Shown piece after piece: positions 27,801 through 42,800 of a stretch of DNA of 64,000 nucleotides. Below the pieces are notes generated by a model. The model saw nothing but the letters and a program-made list of their open reading frames with translations, was not told the DNA's origin and searched no databases. Position 1 is the first letter of the stretch. Each line of letters begins with the position of its first letter. The position numbers and the translations under genes were made by a program. Source of the DNA: Lucinisca nassula (taxonomy: Eukaryota > Mollusca > Bivalvia > Lucinida > Lucinidae); assembly GCA_963580285.1 (NCBI GenBank), contig OY757017.1, positions 115,717,527 through 115,781,526 of the forward strand, written 5' to 3'.

Positions 27801-30800
27801 TAACCCTTCTCTTGCTGAATATTCAGTTTAGCCACACCCATTTCTGACTTTGAACCAATCAGCTTACTTGATGTAATTTATTCCTACAAATTCATAAATT
27901 GAATGTCAAACAGTGTAGATCCTGATCAGATGGCTTCTTCAGAAGCCATCTGATCTGGATCTACACTGTTTGCAATGATAGGGGTTGTCGTGAACAGCAT
28001 GATAAGGGTTAAGATAACACATCTGTGCATTTTTTCACACCTCCACATACCTTTTCACACCTTTTCTGATGAAAACCTGTAATTTTTTTCTTATTTACAC
28101 TGCAAATATAGGTGGTGGGTGCTCGTTAGAAATGCCTCATTGAGGCGGTTCTAACGAGTACCCACAACTTATGTCTTGGAGCAGAATTAAGAAGAATAAA
28201 GTGTACCCCTGTAAACCCCCAGTTTTCTCTATATAAAGTGGGTTTTAGGGGTGTTCATTTCACAGACTCACTGACATGATGGGCTCGAACATGGATGGCT
28301 CATTTATCTTGGCTAATTCGAGTTTGTTCTTGAGTCCCTAGAGAACTGTCTCATAGTCTGAGATATCCATATGTTTAGGATAATTTGTGAGGTTTTTGTC
28401 TTGTTTTATCTTGAAAAGGATGTTGTTTATATTCAAAATCACCTCAATGAGGCATTCCTATGAGTACACACAACATTCCTCTAAACTAGAAAAGTCTTCA
28501 GAAGAAAACTATGTTCCCCAACATAAATATATACTGTATCTTAAACTTTTGACCTTGAAAATAAGGTTAAGGTCACTCATTTCTAATCAAGTCTTTTGGA
28601 GGTTGAAATATATTTCACCACATATCTAAATTTAACTCATGAACTTTGATGCAGACAAGCAAGTTTTGACCCAAAAGTGACACTTTACAGGAGCCTGTGA
28701 CCTTGAAAAATAAGATCAATGTCACCAAAATCTAATCAAATCAAAGGTAGGTTAAAATTATATACATGTACGTATTATACCATGTTGAGCTAAAATTCAT
28801 TTACTCAATCATGAGATAGGGCAAAGACAAGTTATTGACAGTTTTCTGAAGCCTGTGACATTGAAAATAAGGTTAATGTCACCAAAATCTAAAAATTTGT
28901 TTGTCTGTTTTGGATTTTAAGTCCCAGTCAACACTATATAAGTCATATTAGGCCGTTCAGTCTACCTAGCCACACTTTCAGGCTTCTACGCAAGCCGTTA
29001 ATTAGTAAAGTGCACATTCTTTTGCCAGAAACTGACAACTGCCCTTCTTGAATCAGTGTAAGGGATGGAATGACTGTAGAAAAGATTTCATGATCAATCT
29101 CCATGAAAGAATGTTGACGACTCTGGCAGGTATCAAACCTTTGGTAGATTGTAATGATGTATTGTAATGATTTTGACAAAAAAAAAATTATCATTTTCTT
29201 CATGAAATACGGTGCTTGTACCAAATTGACAATGTTTGGGAGCCTGTGGCCTTGAAAATAAGGTCTCGGTCACCAAAATCTAATCAAATCTTTGGTAGGT
29301 TGCAGTGATACATTGTACCAAGCTTGACCAAATTCATCCATTCTTTCATGAGATAGGATGCAGACAAGCTAGTTTTCAGGATCCTCTGACCTTAAAAATA
29401 AGGTTATGAAGATAATGATTTGGGGCCAGTTGTTCAAAGCATGGTTAGCTTAACGAGCACGTTAGTGGTCATATTGTTAACTCTTCTAGCAAGTACAATA
29501 TCGTAAATTTTGGTATTTTTGCTGTTTTTTTTTCAGCAAAAATTTCAGCATATTTGCCATATTTAATGATCAAAGTTTTAATGATATGTTAACTAACGAC
29601 GTCGTTAGTTTTGAACAACTGGCCCCTAGTGTTTAAGAACTGGTCAACCTTATTTGTGGGTCATAAGTGTCACACGGCGGTTGATGATTAAAAGGTAAAA
29701 CATAAAGTTACGGTCTGTCATCCAAATCTTATCAAATATATGGTATGTTGTGCCAAGTTTGACTCAAATTCATGAATTCATCCATGAGTTAGGGGTGCAG
29801 ACAAGCCATTTTTGGCTTTAGCCCAAAATCGAGATTTGGAAGCCTGTGACATTGAAAATATGGGGCAATGCCATCAAAACCTAAAGACTGTTTCCATCAT
29901 CCTAGTTATGGAACCATGTGATTCTGGTCAGATTCCATACATTGGTTCAGGAGATATACATTTAGTGCTTCAAACAGGCTATGCCAATGCAATGGGTTAC
30001 ACAACAATAACAATATTTATCAGTTATCCCCTTTATAACTGCATTGTAAAATCTTGACCTGATAAAGATATGCTATCTCAGGACAAGTGAGGTCAAAGTG
30101 ACATTGCACTTCTCTGAACTGGACTACTGGAAAAATTTGCAAAAATGTAAGAGTGTACAAGGGGATTAACTGATATTAAAACAGAATACCAGATTCGTGT
30201 CATTTGGTATCAAGTTTATCAAACTCGGCTTCGAGAACACATGTAGAATCGCACGGCAAGCCTCACGATTCTACAATTAGTACAAACTTTCTCAAAGCCT
30301 TGCCTGATAAACTTGATATCAAATGATAGAACCCGGAATTCTCTTTGTCCCTCTCCCCTTGGTGGGGGTACATATTTACAGAAGATCAAAAAGATACTCT
30401 CAGGTCATTTTCATTTTATCATATGAGGTCGCGTCTGAGAGTGTAATAACGCCATGTAATATTTTCGATAATTCACTAGTGGATTAAATATGCAAATTAC
30501 CTAGATACGTCCCGTAACGTTACATCAACGACGTCCTAAACGACGTCACATTTACTAACGGCAGAATATTGACATTTTTGTAAACAATCATGAATAAAAT
30601 GCGTTTTAAAAATGTCATATGATAAATAGAATCTTGCATTCTTGCTCATGTATTATTGAATTTATTAAACTCGTTTCCTCAACTCGTTTAATAAATTCAA
30701 TAATACATGAACACTCATGTAAGATCCTCTATATGCCTCAGATTAACCCTCAGTAGTTTGCACTACCCCTATCGCCTTATATATGAGCCCCGCCAAGCAA

Positions 30801-33800
30801 ATTTGTGTCTTCGAGCATTCCGTCATGACAAATTTAAGCTGCGCATGCCCAGCCATACAAATGGGCCAGGGATATGGCTTTCTGTCTGAAGGTTCCTCTT
30901 GATTCACTGCTTGTATGAGGGAGCAGCGAAGGTTCTGGCGAGACTGCGCAGATGCGCAGGCTCGCCTGAACCTTTGCTGCTCGCATAGGCGATAAGTACC
31001 AAAATCGCTTGACGGGGCCCATATAACAGAAGTCCATTTTCAAAATTTAGGGATGTCAGGTAGTGCTTTCTTCAAAATTAATTTGGAAAGTGGCTGAACT
31101 TTTTTGCAAACAATGTAGGCCCTGATCAGATGCCGCATTCTGCAGCGTCAGATCTGGGCCTGCACTGTTTGCCAACTAACCATTTTTGGATTTCTGGTAC
31201 AAAATGGGTTAATTCTCAGTAGTTTGCACTACCCCTATCTCCTTATATATTGCAGGAGTCCATTTCAAAATTTAGGGGTGTCAGGTTGTGCTTTCGAAAA
31301 GTTCTGCAGCATCTGATCTGGGCCTGCACTGTTTGCCTACTACCAGTTTTGGGGGTTTCTGGTGCAAAATGGGTTAATCCTCAATAGTTTGCAGTACTCC
31401 TATCTCAAACAAATTTTCACTACCAAAAAAAGGTATTCGAGTACTGAAATTCAACTATACCTGCAGTGATTGAGGTAGACTGTACAGGTAGTGTCTGTGG
31501 TTTACAGTGTAGCAGTCTGACAACTCAGTGATGAGTTATCAGTTAATGCAACTGACTGATTATCAATCATTGTCCAATGAAACGGCCAGAATCCTTTCTT
31601 ATATGGTTTGGTCATTATGTAATTAAATTGGAAGCTGTTTCAGGCAAAATGTATAAACTATTCAGAACTAGACTTCCACTGAAGGCTTTGTCATACCTGT
31701 CATTGTAATTCTTAAGAAATGGTTTTGAACATTTGGATTGTTGCAAATTTTGATAAAATGACAAATGGATGATCAGATGCAGAGCAGATCTGTATCGCAC
31801 CATGCTTTAAGCAGGTGTGACAAAATGGCTGTTAACCCATATTGTACCAGATGGAATCTTCCTCCTTATATATATACAGAAGTTCATTTCAAAATTCAGA
31901 GGTGTCAGGTTGTGTTTTCATAAAGTCTGATTTGGCTGCTCCGGGGAACGGGAGGTCACGGGTTCGATCCCGGGCCGCGACATACCAAAGTCGTTAAAAA
32001 TGGGACTAGCTGCTCCTCATTTGGCACCCAGATTTACGGGGTAGAGCTAGGACTGGTCGACCCAGTGTCAGGATAATGTGACTAGGTGTGGTATCATGTA
32101 ATGTGTCTGGGACATGATACTTCAGTGAGGCAGCACTATAAAAGTGAGCACTGAGCTCCCTGTCGCAACCAAACACCGCCGTGATATGACTGAAAAATTG
32201 TTGAAAGCGACGTTAAACCCGAATTCACATACACACACACTGATTTGGCTGCATTAACAGGTTTTACATGAAAACAAATTCATCTTGATCCGCACAATGC
32301 TATAAAGACAAAAAAAAAAATTATGTACTCACATTTGACTCACTGCTCTAATAAGGAATGGATGCAAGTTCCGTGGAGGCAACTTTTTCAGAAGTATTTT
32401 TGTTTCCTTTCAAATAGGGATCTACTTTTAATAGAAAGAATTTGCTCTGTGGCACTTTTAACAAGTACCCACAACATAGGTTTCTTTTACATCTTTTTAT
32501 GGAATTTCTAACAAAACATTACTATAAAACAGATGTGTGACATAGTGCAGTTTTTCACACCTCCAAAATTTTACTTTTCTGATGAAAATCTGTAATATTT
32601 TGATTATTTATGCGGCGAACATAGGTTTTGGGTCCTCGTTAGAACTGCCTCATTGAGGCAGTTCTAACGAGTACCCAAAACCTAAGTCTTGAAGCAGAAA
32701 TGAAAAATAAAATAATGTATACCCCTGTAAACCCCAGTTTTCTCTATATAAAGTGGGTTTAGATGGGTACTCATTCCACAGACTTGTTAACCCATTTAGT
32801 ACCGTAAACCACAAAACAGGGTACCTGGCAAACTGTGCAGGCCCAGATCAGACGCCGCAGAACGCGGCGTCTGATTAGGGCCTCCACTGTTTGCTAAAAG
32901 TTCAGTCATTTTCCAAATAAATTTTGATGAAAACACAACCTGACACCCCTAAATTTTGAAATAAACTCCTGCTATATATAAAGATGAATTCCATTTGGTA
33001 CAAAAAGGGTTAACATGATGGAATGGAAAATTATCCCTCAAATGTCCTTGCTACACATCTTTATCTGGAGCTATGGATATTATACCTTCAAGCTGTTACT
33101 CTGTGTAAACTTGGTGTGACAAATATCACATTCATAAGGTTTCTCGCCAGTGTGTGTTCTCAGGTGACGTTTCAGTTTGTAAGTGTCTGGACTTGCATAG
33201 TCGCAGTGGGTACACTGGTAGGGCCTCTCTCCGGTGTGCATGCGGATGTGTCGTTTCAGTTTACTCAGCTCAACACTGGCGTAGTCACATTCTGTGCACT
33301 TGTGGGGCTTTTCAAATGTATGCTTATATCTGTTGAGAAAAGTAAAAGTATCTTACATGCTCATGAATACACAACAACCTTTTCATAACACTGTTCATTA
33401 TAACATTATTTGGGATTTAAATGGTTTCAAGATGGATCTCAAAAATGTAGAGATTATATATAGAAAAAATGACCATAAATGATAATGGTCATTTTTCTAT
33501 ATAATCCATTATGAAAACACGCTTATACAAATAGATGAAAAACTGTGATATTTTTCTTATTTGTGCTCAAAATATAGATTGTGGGTACTGGTTAGTACCA
33601 CAATCTATATTTTAGAGCAGAAATAAGAAAAATAAGGTTTACCCCTGTAAACCCCAGTTTGACAATATACATGTAAAAGTGGATATGACATGGTTGTTTG
33701 ACTAATAGTACTGATTCTACTTTGGCCTCCGCCAATCGGGGCTTGGAGAAATAGATTGGGCTGCATGATGCTTCCACGCAAAGCTGAAACCGACCGCACA

Positions 33801-36800
33801 TGAGTACTGGTAAACCGCTTAGAAGGTCTAAGCCTGCCCAGGGAAAGTGGTGCTAGTCAGACCATCCATGCATATAAACCCTGTTGTTTTCATTGGGCGG
33901 CAGGATTCATCTCAATATTGGGTAAAAGTCCCACAAAATTGGAAGCAATGTCTCCAAAATGACCTAAAAGTTTAGGCAGGATTCATCTCAATATTGGGTA
34001 AAAGTCCCACAAAATTGGAAGCAATGTCTCCAAAATGACCAAAACAGTGTTGACACTGAGAGGGATGTTTAACCTCAAATCAAACAAAACTGATTCTGCT
34101 TTGAACCCCGACAATAGTGACAGTATAAAGAGGTTATGGTGTAGGTACATTACAGTTGATTACACAATGCATGTACCTTAAAACAACAAAGTGTGTTTCT
34201 GAAACATGTATGGCCACAGGCTGTGCTTGTCAAAAGTCACAGTCGAGGTCATACTGGCGAAAACATTGGTACATGTACATATACTAACAGAAAGGACTTG
34301 TCACCAGCAATACACAAACCAAGTAATAATTAACTAGAATCGCGCAGTCGATGGTGCACCATCGCAAATACCCGCTTTTTCCATGGACAACACACTTAGA
34401 AATGCATGTGTACACTGAATAGGAAAATTGAGAAGTTACATTCACAAACCTTTTCTAAGAAATTTGACCTTTGACCTCACCCCATGACCCCAGGGGGTCA
34501 GATGAAAATTTCGACACCTTCATCCACATCTGCAGTCCCCAAGCAATGTATGTACCAAGTTTGGTCACTGTAGGTAAAGAAATAAAAAAGTAGTTGCATT
34601 CACAAGCCTTTTCTTAGAAACTTGACCTTTGGCCTCACCCCATGACCCCAGGGGGTCAGATGAAAATTTCGACACCTTCATGCACATCTGCAGTCCCCAA
34701 GCAATGTATGTACCAAGTTTGTTGACTGTAGGTAATGAAATAAAAAAGTAGTTGCATTCACAAGAAACGTGACAGATGGAAGGACGGACACCCTTGACGA
34801 AAATAATATACCCGTTTTTTTTTTCAAAAAAGCGGGTATAATAAGGGTATATATAAACTAGAGGTACTCTACTTCCAATAGACAAAGATGAAGAAGCTTT
34901 ATTTAAGTCCGCATATTAGAAACAATTACTGGAATATAAGCTCTGCAGAGATTTTTTGTGACAAAGTATCCTTTAACAAAATTTATTACTTATGTACCTG
35001 CCTTCATTTATTTATCTTCCTTGGACTATCCTTGATAATCCAAGCTTCAAGAGAGCTCATAGTGCCATTTTTCACGCATTTGGTATGGCGCAGCTGGGGA
35101 TCGAACCTGGGCCCTCTCGAAGCATCCTGAAGCAGATACTCTACCACTCAGCTATCAAGGCCAGTATCCAAGCAAGGAACACAAAACAGCTGATCAGAGG
35201 ACATGGATGTGCCGGCTGATCTGCACCTTTTTGTTATCAAAGGCAAAACCAGGGGCCAGTTGTTCAAAACTAACGACATCGTTAGTTAACATATCGTTAA
35301 AACTTTGATCATTAAATATGGCAAATATGCTGAAATTTTTGCTGAAAAAAAAAAATGTGAGCAGCTTTTGCAGATGCAAAAGCTGCTCACATTTTTTCAG
35401 CAAAAATACCCAAATTTACGATATTGTACTTGCTAGAAGTATTAACAATATGACAACTAACGAGCTCGTTAAGCTAACGATGCTTTGAACAACTGGACCC
35501 AGGTTTTCTCATGGCGTGTGCCATTTTGTATCTTCTAGTTTGCTTTCCTTTTGCCTGAGCCACTCCCAATGATCTTCCATGCTACAGTTATCACCTTTCA
35601 CTAGCAAAACTTCTACATTCCAAGTCAGTTAATTGGAAATCTCAACTTCCTGACATTACGCTCTTTTTTTGTTTATAGAAGCCTTTCCCGAGTGTATAAT
35701 GATTCCTGTGGAAAATCGTAATGAAAAGTGTCAAATTATTACTCCTAGTATCATATGTAACATTATTAGCACTTTTTGTACCAAATGGAAGCTTTCTCCT
35801 TACAATGTATATATGGCAAGAGTCCATTTCGAAATTTGGGGATGATAGAGTGTGTTATCTTTAAAATTTATTTGGAAAATAGCTGAATTTTTTGCAAACA
35901 GTGAAGGCCCTGATCTAGTCGCTGCATTCTGCAGGGTCTGCTGCAGCATTCTGCAGCATCTGATCTGGGCCTGCCCTGTTTGCCAGGATACCCATTTTGG
36001 GGTTTCCAGTACAAAATGGGTTAATTCATGTACACATAAACCTCTAAATTTATAGCACACTTTTGATGTATACCGGTAAATTATATAGAAAAATGACCTT
36101 GAAATTGTCATTCTTCTATAATAATCTATACATTTTTGAATGGATATAACATGGTTGGTTACATTTCATTGCTTCTGCATTGTACCCCAACAACTTAGGG
36201 GATAACTGTACTGAAAATTGTCATTTGGGGAGGTAAATCAGAGGTTTTACGGTCGGAAATTTCGTTTTACGGCGACGCGTTAGCGGAGCCATAAAACGTA
36301 ATTTGCGACCGTAAAACCGACGATTTACCTCCCCAAATGACAATTTTCAATACAGTTATCCCCATTCTAATGCACTTTTTCGGTTGTTAAGCTAAAAAGT
36401 GTACTATTTTGCACAAGGCGACAAGCGCAGTGAGCTGCATAAAACCAAATGCCAGCCAATGAAAAGCGACGTTACGTGATGACGTCGGGTTTCCGACAGT
36501 ATATCGCAGAATATACTGTCGCAAATTTTTGACGTTATCCAATCAGACGTCGCGTTACATACGCAAGTGCATTAGAATGTGTTATAAAAGGTTGTGGTGT
36601 AGATAGAACATTTTTTCTTACCTTATATGTCGAACAAGCTCTCCGGAGGTGGTAAACTCAGAATCGCATGATTTACACTTGTGTGGTCGGACTCCCATGT
36701 GTACATTCACGTGGTTCTGTAGTGACGCCATAGACTTAAAGCCTCGCTGACAGATAGTGCACTTATGAGGCCTGTCCTCTGAATGTGATTTCAAGTGGCG

Positions 36801-39800
36801 GGAGAGAAGATATCTCTTTGAGCTTGTATAGTTACAGTAGCTGCACATCAACTGATCTCCAACTCCAAAAGGAATGGCCGAGACTGTGGGGGACTCTCTG
36901 TTAACAGGAAGCTGTGTTATTCTTACAAGTCTTTTTGTGGTCCCATCTGGCTCCACAATTTCTTCAACAACATCTCCACGCAAGTTCTCACCAAAGTCAT
37001 ACACCCTGCTCTGGTCCTTTTCTCCACTAGCATTGACAATGAGAATATAACTCCCATCAAGAGGCAGTTGTGTCCCTTCAACACTTTGTAGGGTGGGTGT
37101 TACAGTTTGCACTGGACTGGTGTTAGCAGCTGCAGCCACAGTAACAACAGGTGTAGCCACGGTTACATTCTGAAGATCTGTGGCCACTGCTGGAACTGGT
37201 GAGGTGAGAACAGTGGGCTGACTGACATTAGTTACACCCAATATTGACCCATCTTGGGCCTCTACTGCTACCAACTGTGGCTGAGTGGTATCCGTGGCAC
37301 TTCTGACTGCAACTAACTGAACTGAATGTACATTTGGTTGCACTAGTGGCACATCCTGGATGTGACCGACGCTAGTGTTTGTGGCAGCTGAGGTGACCAC
37401 TGCTAAAGGAGTTGTTGTGTCAACTGTTAATGGAGCGACAGAAGTCTGAGCAAGAGCTATCGACTCTACCAAAGCCTTGACTTGTGGAGCTGGCAACACT
37501 TCTGAAAATACACATAAATCTCTTTGTAACTGAAAAGGGAAATGACCAGGAACTGATACTATAAGAATCTTATATGGGTGTGAGAGGTGGATGGAAAAAT
37601 CCGTCCCAAGGGTCACTGTCCGGCATCACGAGGCTTGCCGAGTGATGCCGGACAGTGATCCCGAGGGACGGATTTTTCTATCCACCCCTCACATCCATAT
37701 TGGATTCTTTTTCTTGCATACCTTCCATTTCTTAGCGCGGAATTCCATTGCTGCAGTCGCCATATACCAACGTCCGCCATATTGTGTTGACACTGCAGGA
37801 ATGTAAAGTGACGTCACGGATCGTGCACGACATCAACCTTAACGACGGCGCACACAAGGTTGTAATCAACCAGTGCATTTATCAAACACGCGATTATATT
37901 CGATTTGGGGTCGGAACACCAGGGTCAGAACATAAATTTCTATCCCAGGGTAAAATCGGGGATTTCCTTGTCTGGTGTGCAAGAAAATCAGATCCCAAAT
38001 CCTCCTGGACACTTGCACTGACACTGATCATTATTTTACAGTTTTGGACATAACAGTTTAAAAATAGATCCCTAAAAATATAGAGATTATACAGAAAAAA
38101 ATATCACTACATTTATTTTATAGAATCTATACATTGTTCAGTTTTTGTATGGATAAAACATGATTGTTTAACCCTCTCCATGCTGAACACAGATTTATCA
38201 TATGATGTCGCGTCTGAGAATGTAATAACGTCTTGTAAGAAATTCGATAATCCACTAGTGGATTAAAAATGCAAATTAGTTAGATACGCTTCGTAGCATT
38301 ACATGTACAATGTCCTTAACGACGTCGCTTTTACTGATGACGGAATATTGACATTTTCGTAAAACAGTTGTAAATAAAATGCATTTTAAATATCATATGA
38401 TAAATAGAATCTTGCACTTGTGCTAATGTATTATTGAATTTATTAAACTTGTTGAGGAAAAGGGATAAAATGCTCGGCAAAGCCTCGCATTTTATCCCTT
38501 TTCCTAAACTTGTTTAATAAATTCAATGATACATGAGCACTTATGTAAGATCCTCTATATATCCTATTTTGAAAACAGTACACTGAAGTAGGCCTGGCTA
38601 ATCAGAGCTGATAAGATAATCGATTATCAGTCCTGTCATTGCCATAGATAATTGATTAGTAATCGCTAAGGTTTTTGTCATCTGTCTGAGCATGATTCTT
38701 ACCACATGTTGCACTTAACCATAAGTATATTTGAACAGACAGGCCTGAGCAAACAGTGTAGACCCAGATGAGACGCCGCATAAAGCGCAGTCTCATCAGG
38801 GTCTGCACTGTTTGCCACTCATCCAGCTATTTTAGGCATAACTTTGGGTAGTAAATTGTACCTATCAAGTAATCGATTAAAAGTAAATAAGAAATGATAA
38901 TCATTTTTGTGGAATTTATCGATTGATTAATCAATTATACAATTAATCGTGTCAGCCTTACACTGAAGATCCAGATCAGCTGGCTGATCAGAATCTAAAT
39001 GTATATTGTTTTACATTCTGCTTCAAAATCCATGGTAAAAATTTAAATATGCAACACAAATGGCTGAACTTTGGGGAGGAGTGCAACAAATAGAGGATCT
39101 TACATGAGTGTTCATGTTTTATTGAATTTATTAAGCGAGTTGAGGAAAAGGGATAATATGAGAGGCTTTGCCGAGCATTTTATCCCTTTTCCTCAACGAG
39201 TTTAATAAATTCAATAATACATGAGCACGAATGCAAGATTCTTTTTATCATATGACATTTAAAACTTATTTTATTCACGATTGTTTACAAAAATATCAAC
39301 ATTCCGCCATTAGTAAACACGCTGTCTTTTAGGACGTCGTACATATAATGTATGGAACGTATCTAGCTAATTTGCATATTTAATCCACTAGTGGATTATC
39401 GAAAATAATACATGGCGTTATTACACTCTCAGACGCGACGTCATATGATAAATTGGAATATTCAGTGTATTGGTGAGGGTTAACTAACAAGGTTTATCAT
39501 TACGATAACACACCCATGTGACATAGTGCATTTTTTCACATCTCCAAAATGGCTACTTTTCTGGTGAAAATATGTGATATTTTTGTTATTTTTACTTCAA
39601 ACATAGGTTGCGGGTGCTCGTTAGAACCGCCTCATTGAGGCGGTTCTAACGAGTTCCCACAACCTATGTCTTGGAGCAGAAATAAGAAAAATAATGAATA
39701 CCCCCCTAAACTCCAGTTTTCACTATATAAAGTGGGGTTTAAGGGGGTGTTCATTTCACGGACTTGTTCACGTGAATGAGTGATGTGCTTTGGACACAAA

Positions 39801-42800
39801 CAACAGCAAAGCATAATAAACCATCTCTATCATGGTGATGTAATATTTCATGGATCTTTCATTATTCAACCAGCACCAATATTCACACACGTACATTTGT
39901 AGTACCGGGATAATTTCTCTGAGGAGTGAAACATTTTTATTAAGTAGATGAAACATCAAGTATTATATCTTATCTAAACAAAAACAAGATTGCGAAGATG
40001 GCCCTGTATTGCTCACCTGTGGACCAGAAAATCATTTGGGATGCTTAGAAATAAAGAAGAAACTGCAAAAGAAGGCAAGGTATGTTTGTTAACGACATTG
40101 ATATAAATATATTCATAGATCCAGGGTTGTCAGCAGAGTTGTACATCAGTTGAACCAGTTGAACCCATGGGCAGGGTCATATTTGGCCCCAAGGCTACAA
40201 TTTGAAAATCTTGGTACAGGTCCACTAGATAAAGCTTCATACCAAATATCAAAGACCTGGATCTTGTGGTTTCAGAAAAGAGGATTTTAAAGGTTTCCCC
40301 TACATAAGTAAGTGAAGGTAAAAGATACTTTCATATGATGATGAGAATGCCAAAAATGGGCATTTTCAGCAATCAAAGGGAAGTAAAAAGTTCTACCTCA
40401 CCAGTTTTTGAACTCATCTGAGCTTTTATCCCTGACTTACTTGTTTGTTAGTTATAAGAAGATCCGTTCAAAACTAAAGGGGCTATGGTGGTGACAAGGT
40501 CAAAAACAGGCATTTTCTGCCATCAAAGGGACTTAACTCTTATGATTAATAGGATAGGATGACCTCATCAATTATTGAACTCATCCAAGCTTTTATCCCT
40601 GAATTACTTACATGTAAGTTTGAAAACTGAAGAAATTATGGTGAAGACAAGGTAAACAAGAGCACTGCATGCGGGTGCCAACGCTCGCCTGCAGTTTCTT
40701 TTAGAAAACCAAAGTTCTAAGTCAAACAAGAGCAATCAAATTGCAAGATGGAGTTATAAAACTTGTAGGGAATGTAGCTCTTGTGATGGTGAGTATGTGT
40801 ATGAAGTTTCATGAAGGTAGGCCAAATACTTTTGGAAATATGGTCAAGATTAAGGTTTTCGGTTAAGGACGACGCCAGACGACAACGAAGACGCCGGAGT
40901 GATGACAATAGCTCGAAAGTTTTTTTTCAAAAAACAGACGAGCTAAAAATAGACATTTTCGGCGATCAAAGGGACGGAACTCTATGATAAACAAGGCATT
41001 GCAGGAGATACAAATCCCCTGGCACAAGACTACTTCATGTGTGGCAAAAGTCCAACTTGCTTGAGATAATATCATTTGTGACATTCATGTGAAGTTTCAT
41101 TAAAATCCATCAATGTAGACTCTAGAGTGATGAATTTAAAAAAAAAAAAAAAAAAAGCCACAGTGGCCCTGACCTTGACCTCAGGACCCTGAAAGTTGAA
41201 CTTGCTCGGGATATTATCATACCCAACATTTGTGTGAAGTTATACTGAAATCTATCAATAAATATTGGTACTAGAGCGGTGACAAAGTTTTTTCTAAAAA
41301 ATAACCACAGTGGCCATGACCTTAAGCCGAGGACACTGAAAGTCGAACTAGTTTGAGATATTATCTTAAACAACATTTGTATTTAGTTATATTAAAATCT
41401 ATCAATAAATGTAGCCACTAGAGCAATGACAAAGTTTTTTCTACAAATAGCCACAGTGACCTTGACCTGAGGACCCTGAATGTCAAACTCGCTTGAATTA
41501 TTATCATATGAAACATTTGTGTTAAGTTATAGAGCGATGATGAAGTTTTCCTAAAATAGCTACAGAGACCATGACCTTGAGGCCACGACCTTGAAAGTCA
41601 AACTCGCTCGAGATATTGTCATAAGGAACATTTGTGTGAAGTTATATTGAAATCGGTGAAGAAATGTAGGCGCTAGAGTGATGACAAAGTTTTTTCTAAA
41701 CATAGCCACAGTGACCTTCACCTTGAAGCGATGACCTTGTAAGTTGAACCCACTCGAAATATTGTCATGAGGAACATTTGCGTGAAGTTATATTGAAATT
41801 GGTCAAGAAATGTAGGCGCTATAGTGATGAAAATGTTTTTCTAAAAATAGCCACAGTGACTTTGACCTTGAGGCCACAACCTTGAAAGTCGAACTCGCTC
41901 AAGATATTGTCATAAGAAACATTTGTGTGAAGTAATGTTATATTGAAATCAGTGAAGAAATGTAGGAGCTAGAACCATGACAATGTTTTTCTAAAAATAG
42001 CCACAGTGACCTTGACCGTGAAACCCCAACCTTGGTAGTCATACCAGCTGAAGATGTTGTCAAAACAAACATTTGTATGAAGTTATATTGAAATCCCTGA
42101 AAAAATGTAGGCCTTAAAGAGATAAAGTTTTTCTTAAAGTAGCTTCAGTGGTTAACGCGTTTGACTCGTGATCGAGATGTTGTGCGTTCGAATCCAGCAC
42201 CCGGTATCGAGGTGTGTCCTTGGGCAAGACACGTAATGACACTGCCTCACTCCACCCAGGTGTAAATGGGTAGCAGTGGTCTAATAGTCACTGCTTCTCT
42301 TTCGCTCGCTTGAAAACATCTGGAATGAGTGTTCGAGGGCGATTAAATAAGCTTTAAGCTTCCATCGCAATCAAACTTATATAAATTAGAATAAACTAAA
42401 AGTAGCCATAGTGACCTTGACCTGAGGCCATGACCTTGAAAGTCCAACTTGCTTGAGATATTGCCATAAAGAACATTTGAGCAATATTATATTGAATTCT
42501 GTGAAGAAATGTAGGCACTAGAGCAATGATAGCTTTTTTTTTTCAAAAAAGCCACAGTGATCTAGACCTTGAGGCCACAACCTTGAAATTCGAAATCGCT
42601 AAGGAACATTTGTGTGAAGTTATATTGAAATCTGTGATGAAATGAAGGCACTAGAGCAATCACAAAGTTTTTCTAAAAATAGCCATAGTGACCTTGACCT
42701 TAAGATCATGACCTTGAATGTCAAATTCTCTCAAGATATTGTCATAAGGAACATTTGTGTGAAGTTATATTGAAACTGGTGAAGAAAGGTAGGCGCTGGA

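Noticed and set aside
33023..33388. 121-codon plus-strand frame over exon 4
   Set aside because: Antisense shadow of the zinc-finger exon; the minus-strand frame has conserved C2H2 residues and matching splice phases.
36618..37616. Reading exon 3 as a 332-residue open gene starting at 37616
   Set aside because: The first 38 codons lie beyond a clear acceptor (TTTTCAG at 37502) and read into a palindrome; the spliced frame from exon 2 fits exactly.
37748..38053. 101-codon plus-strand frame
   Set aside because: No family likeness, no conserved start context; lies in an intron on the opposite strand. Kept only as unrecognised sequence.
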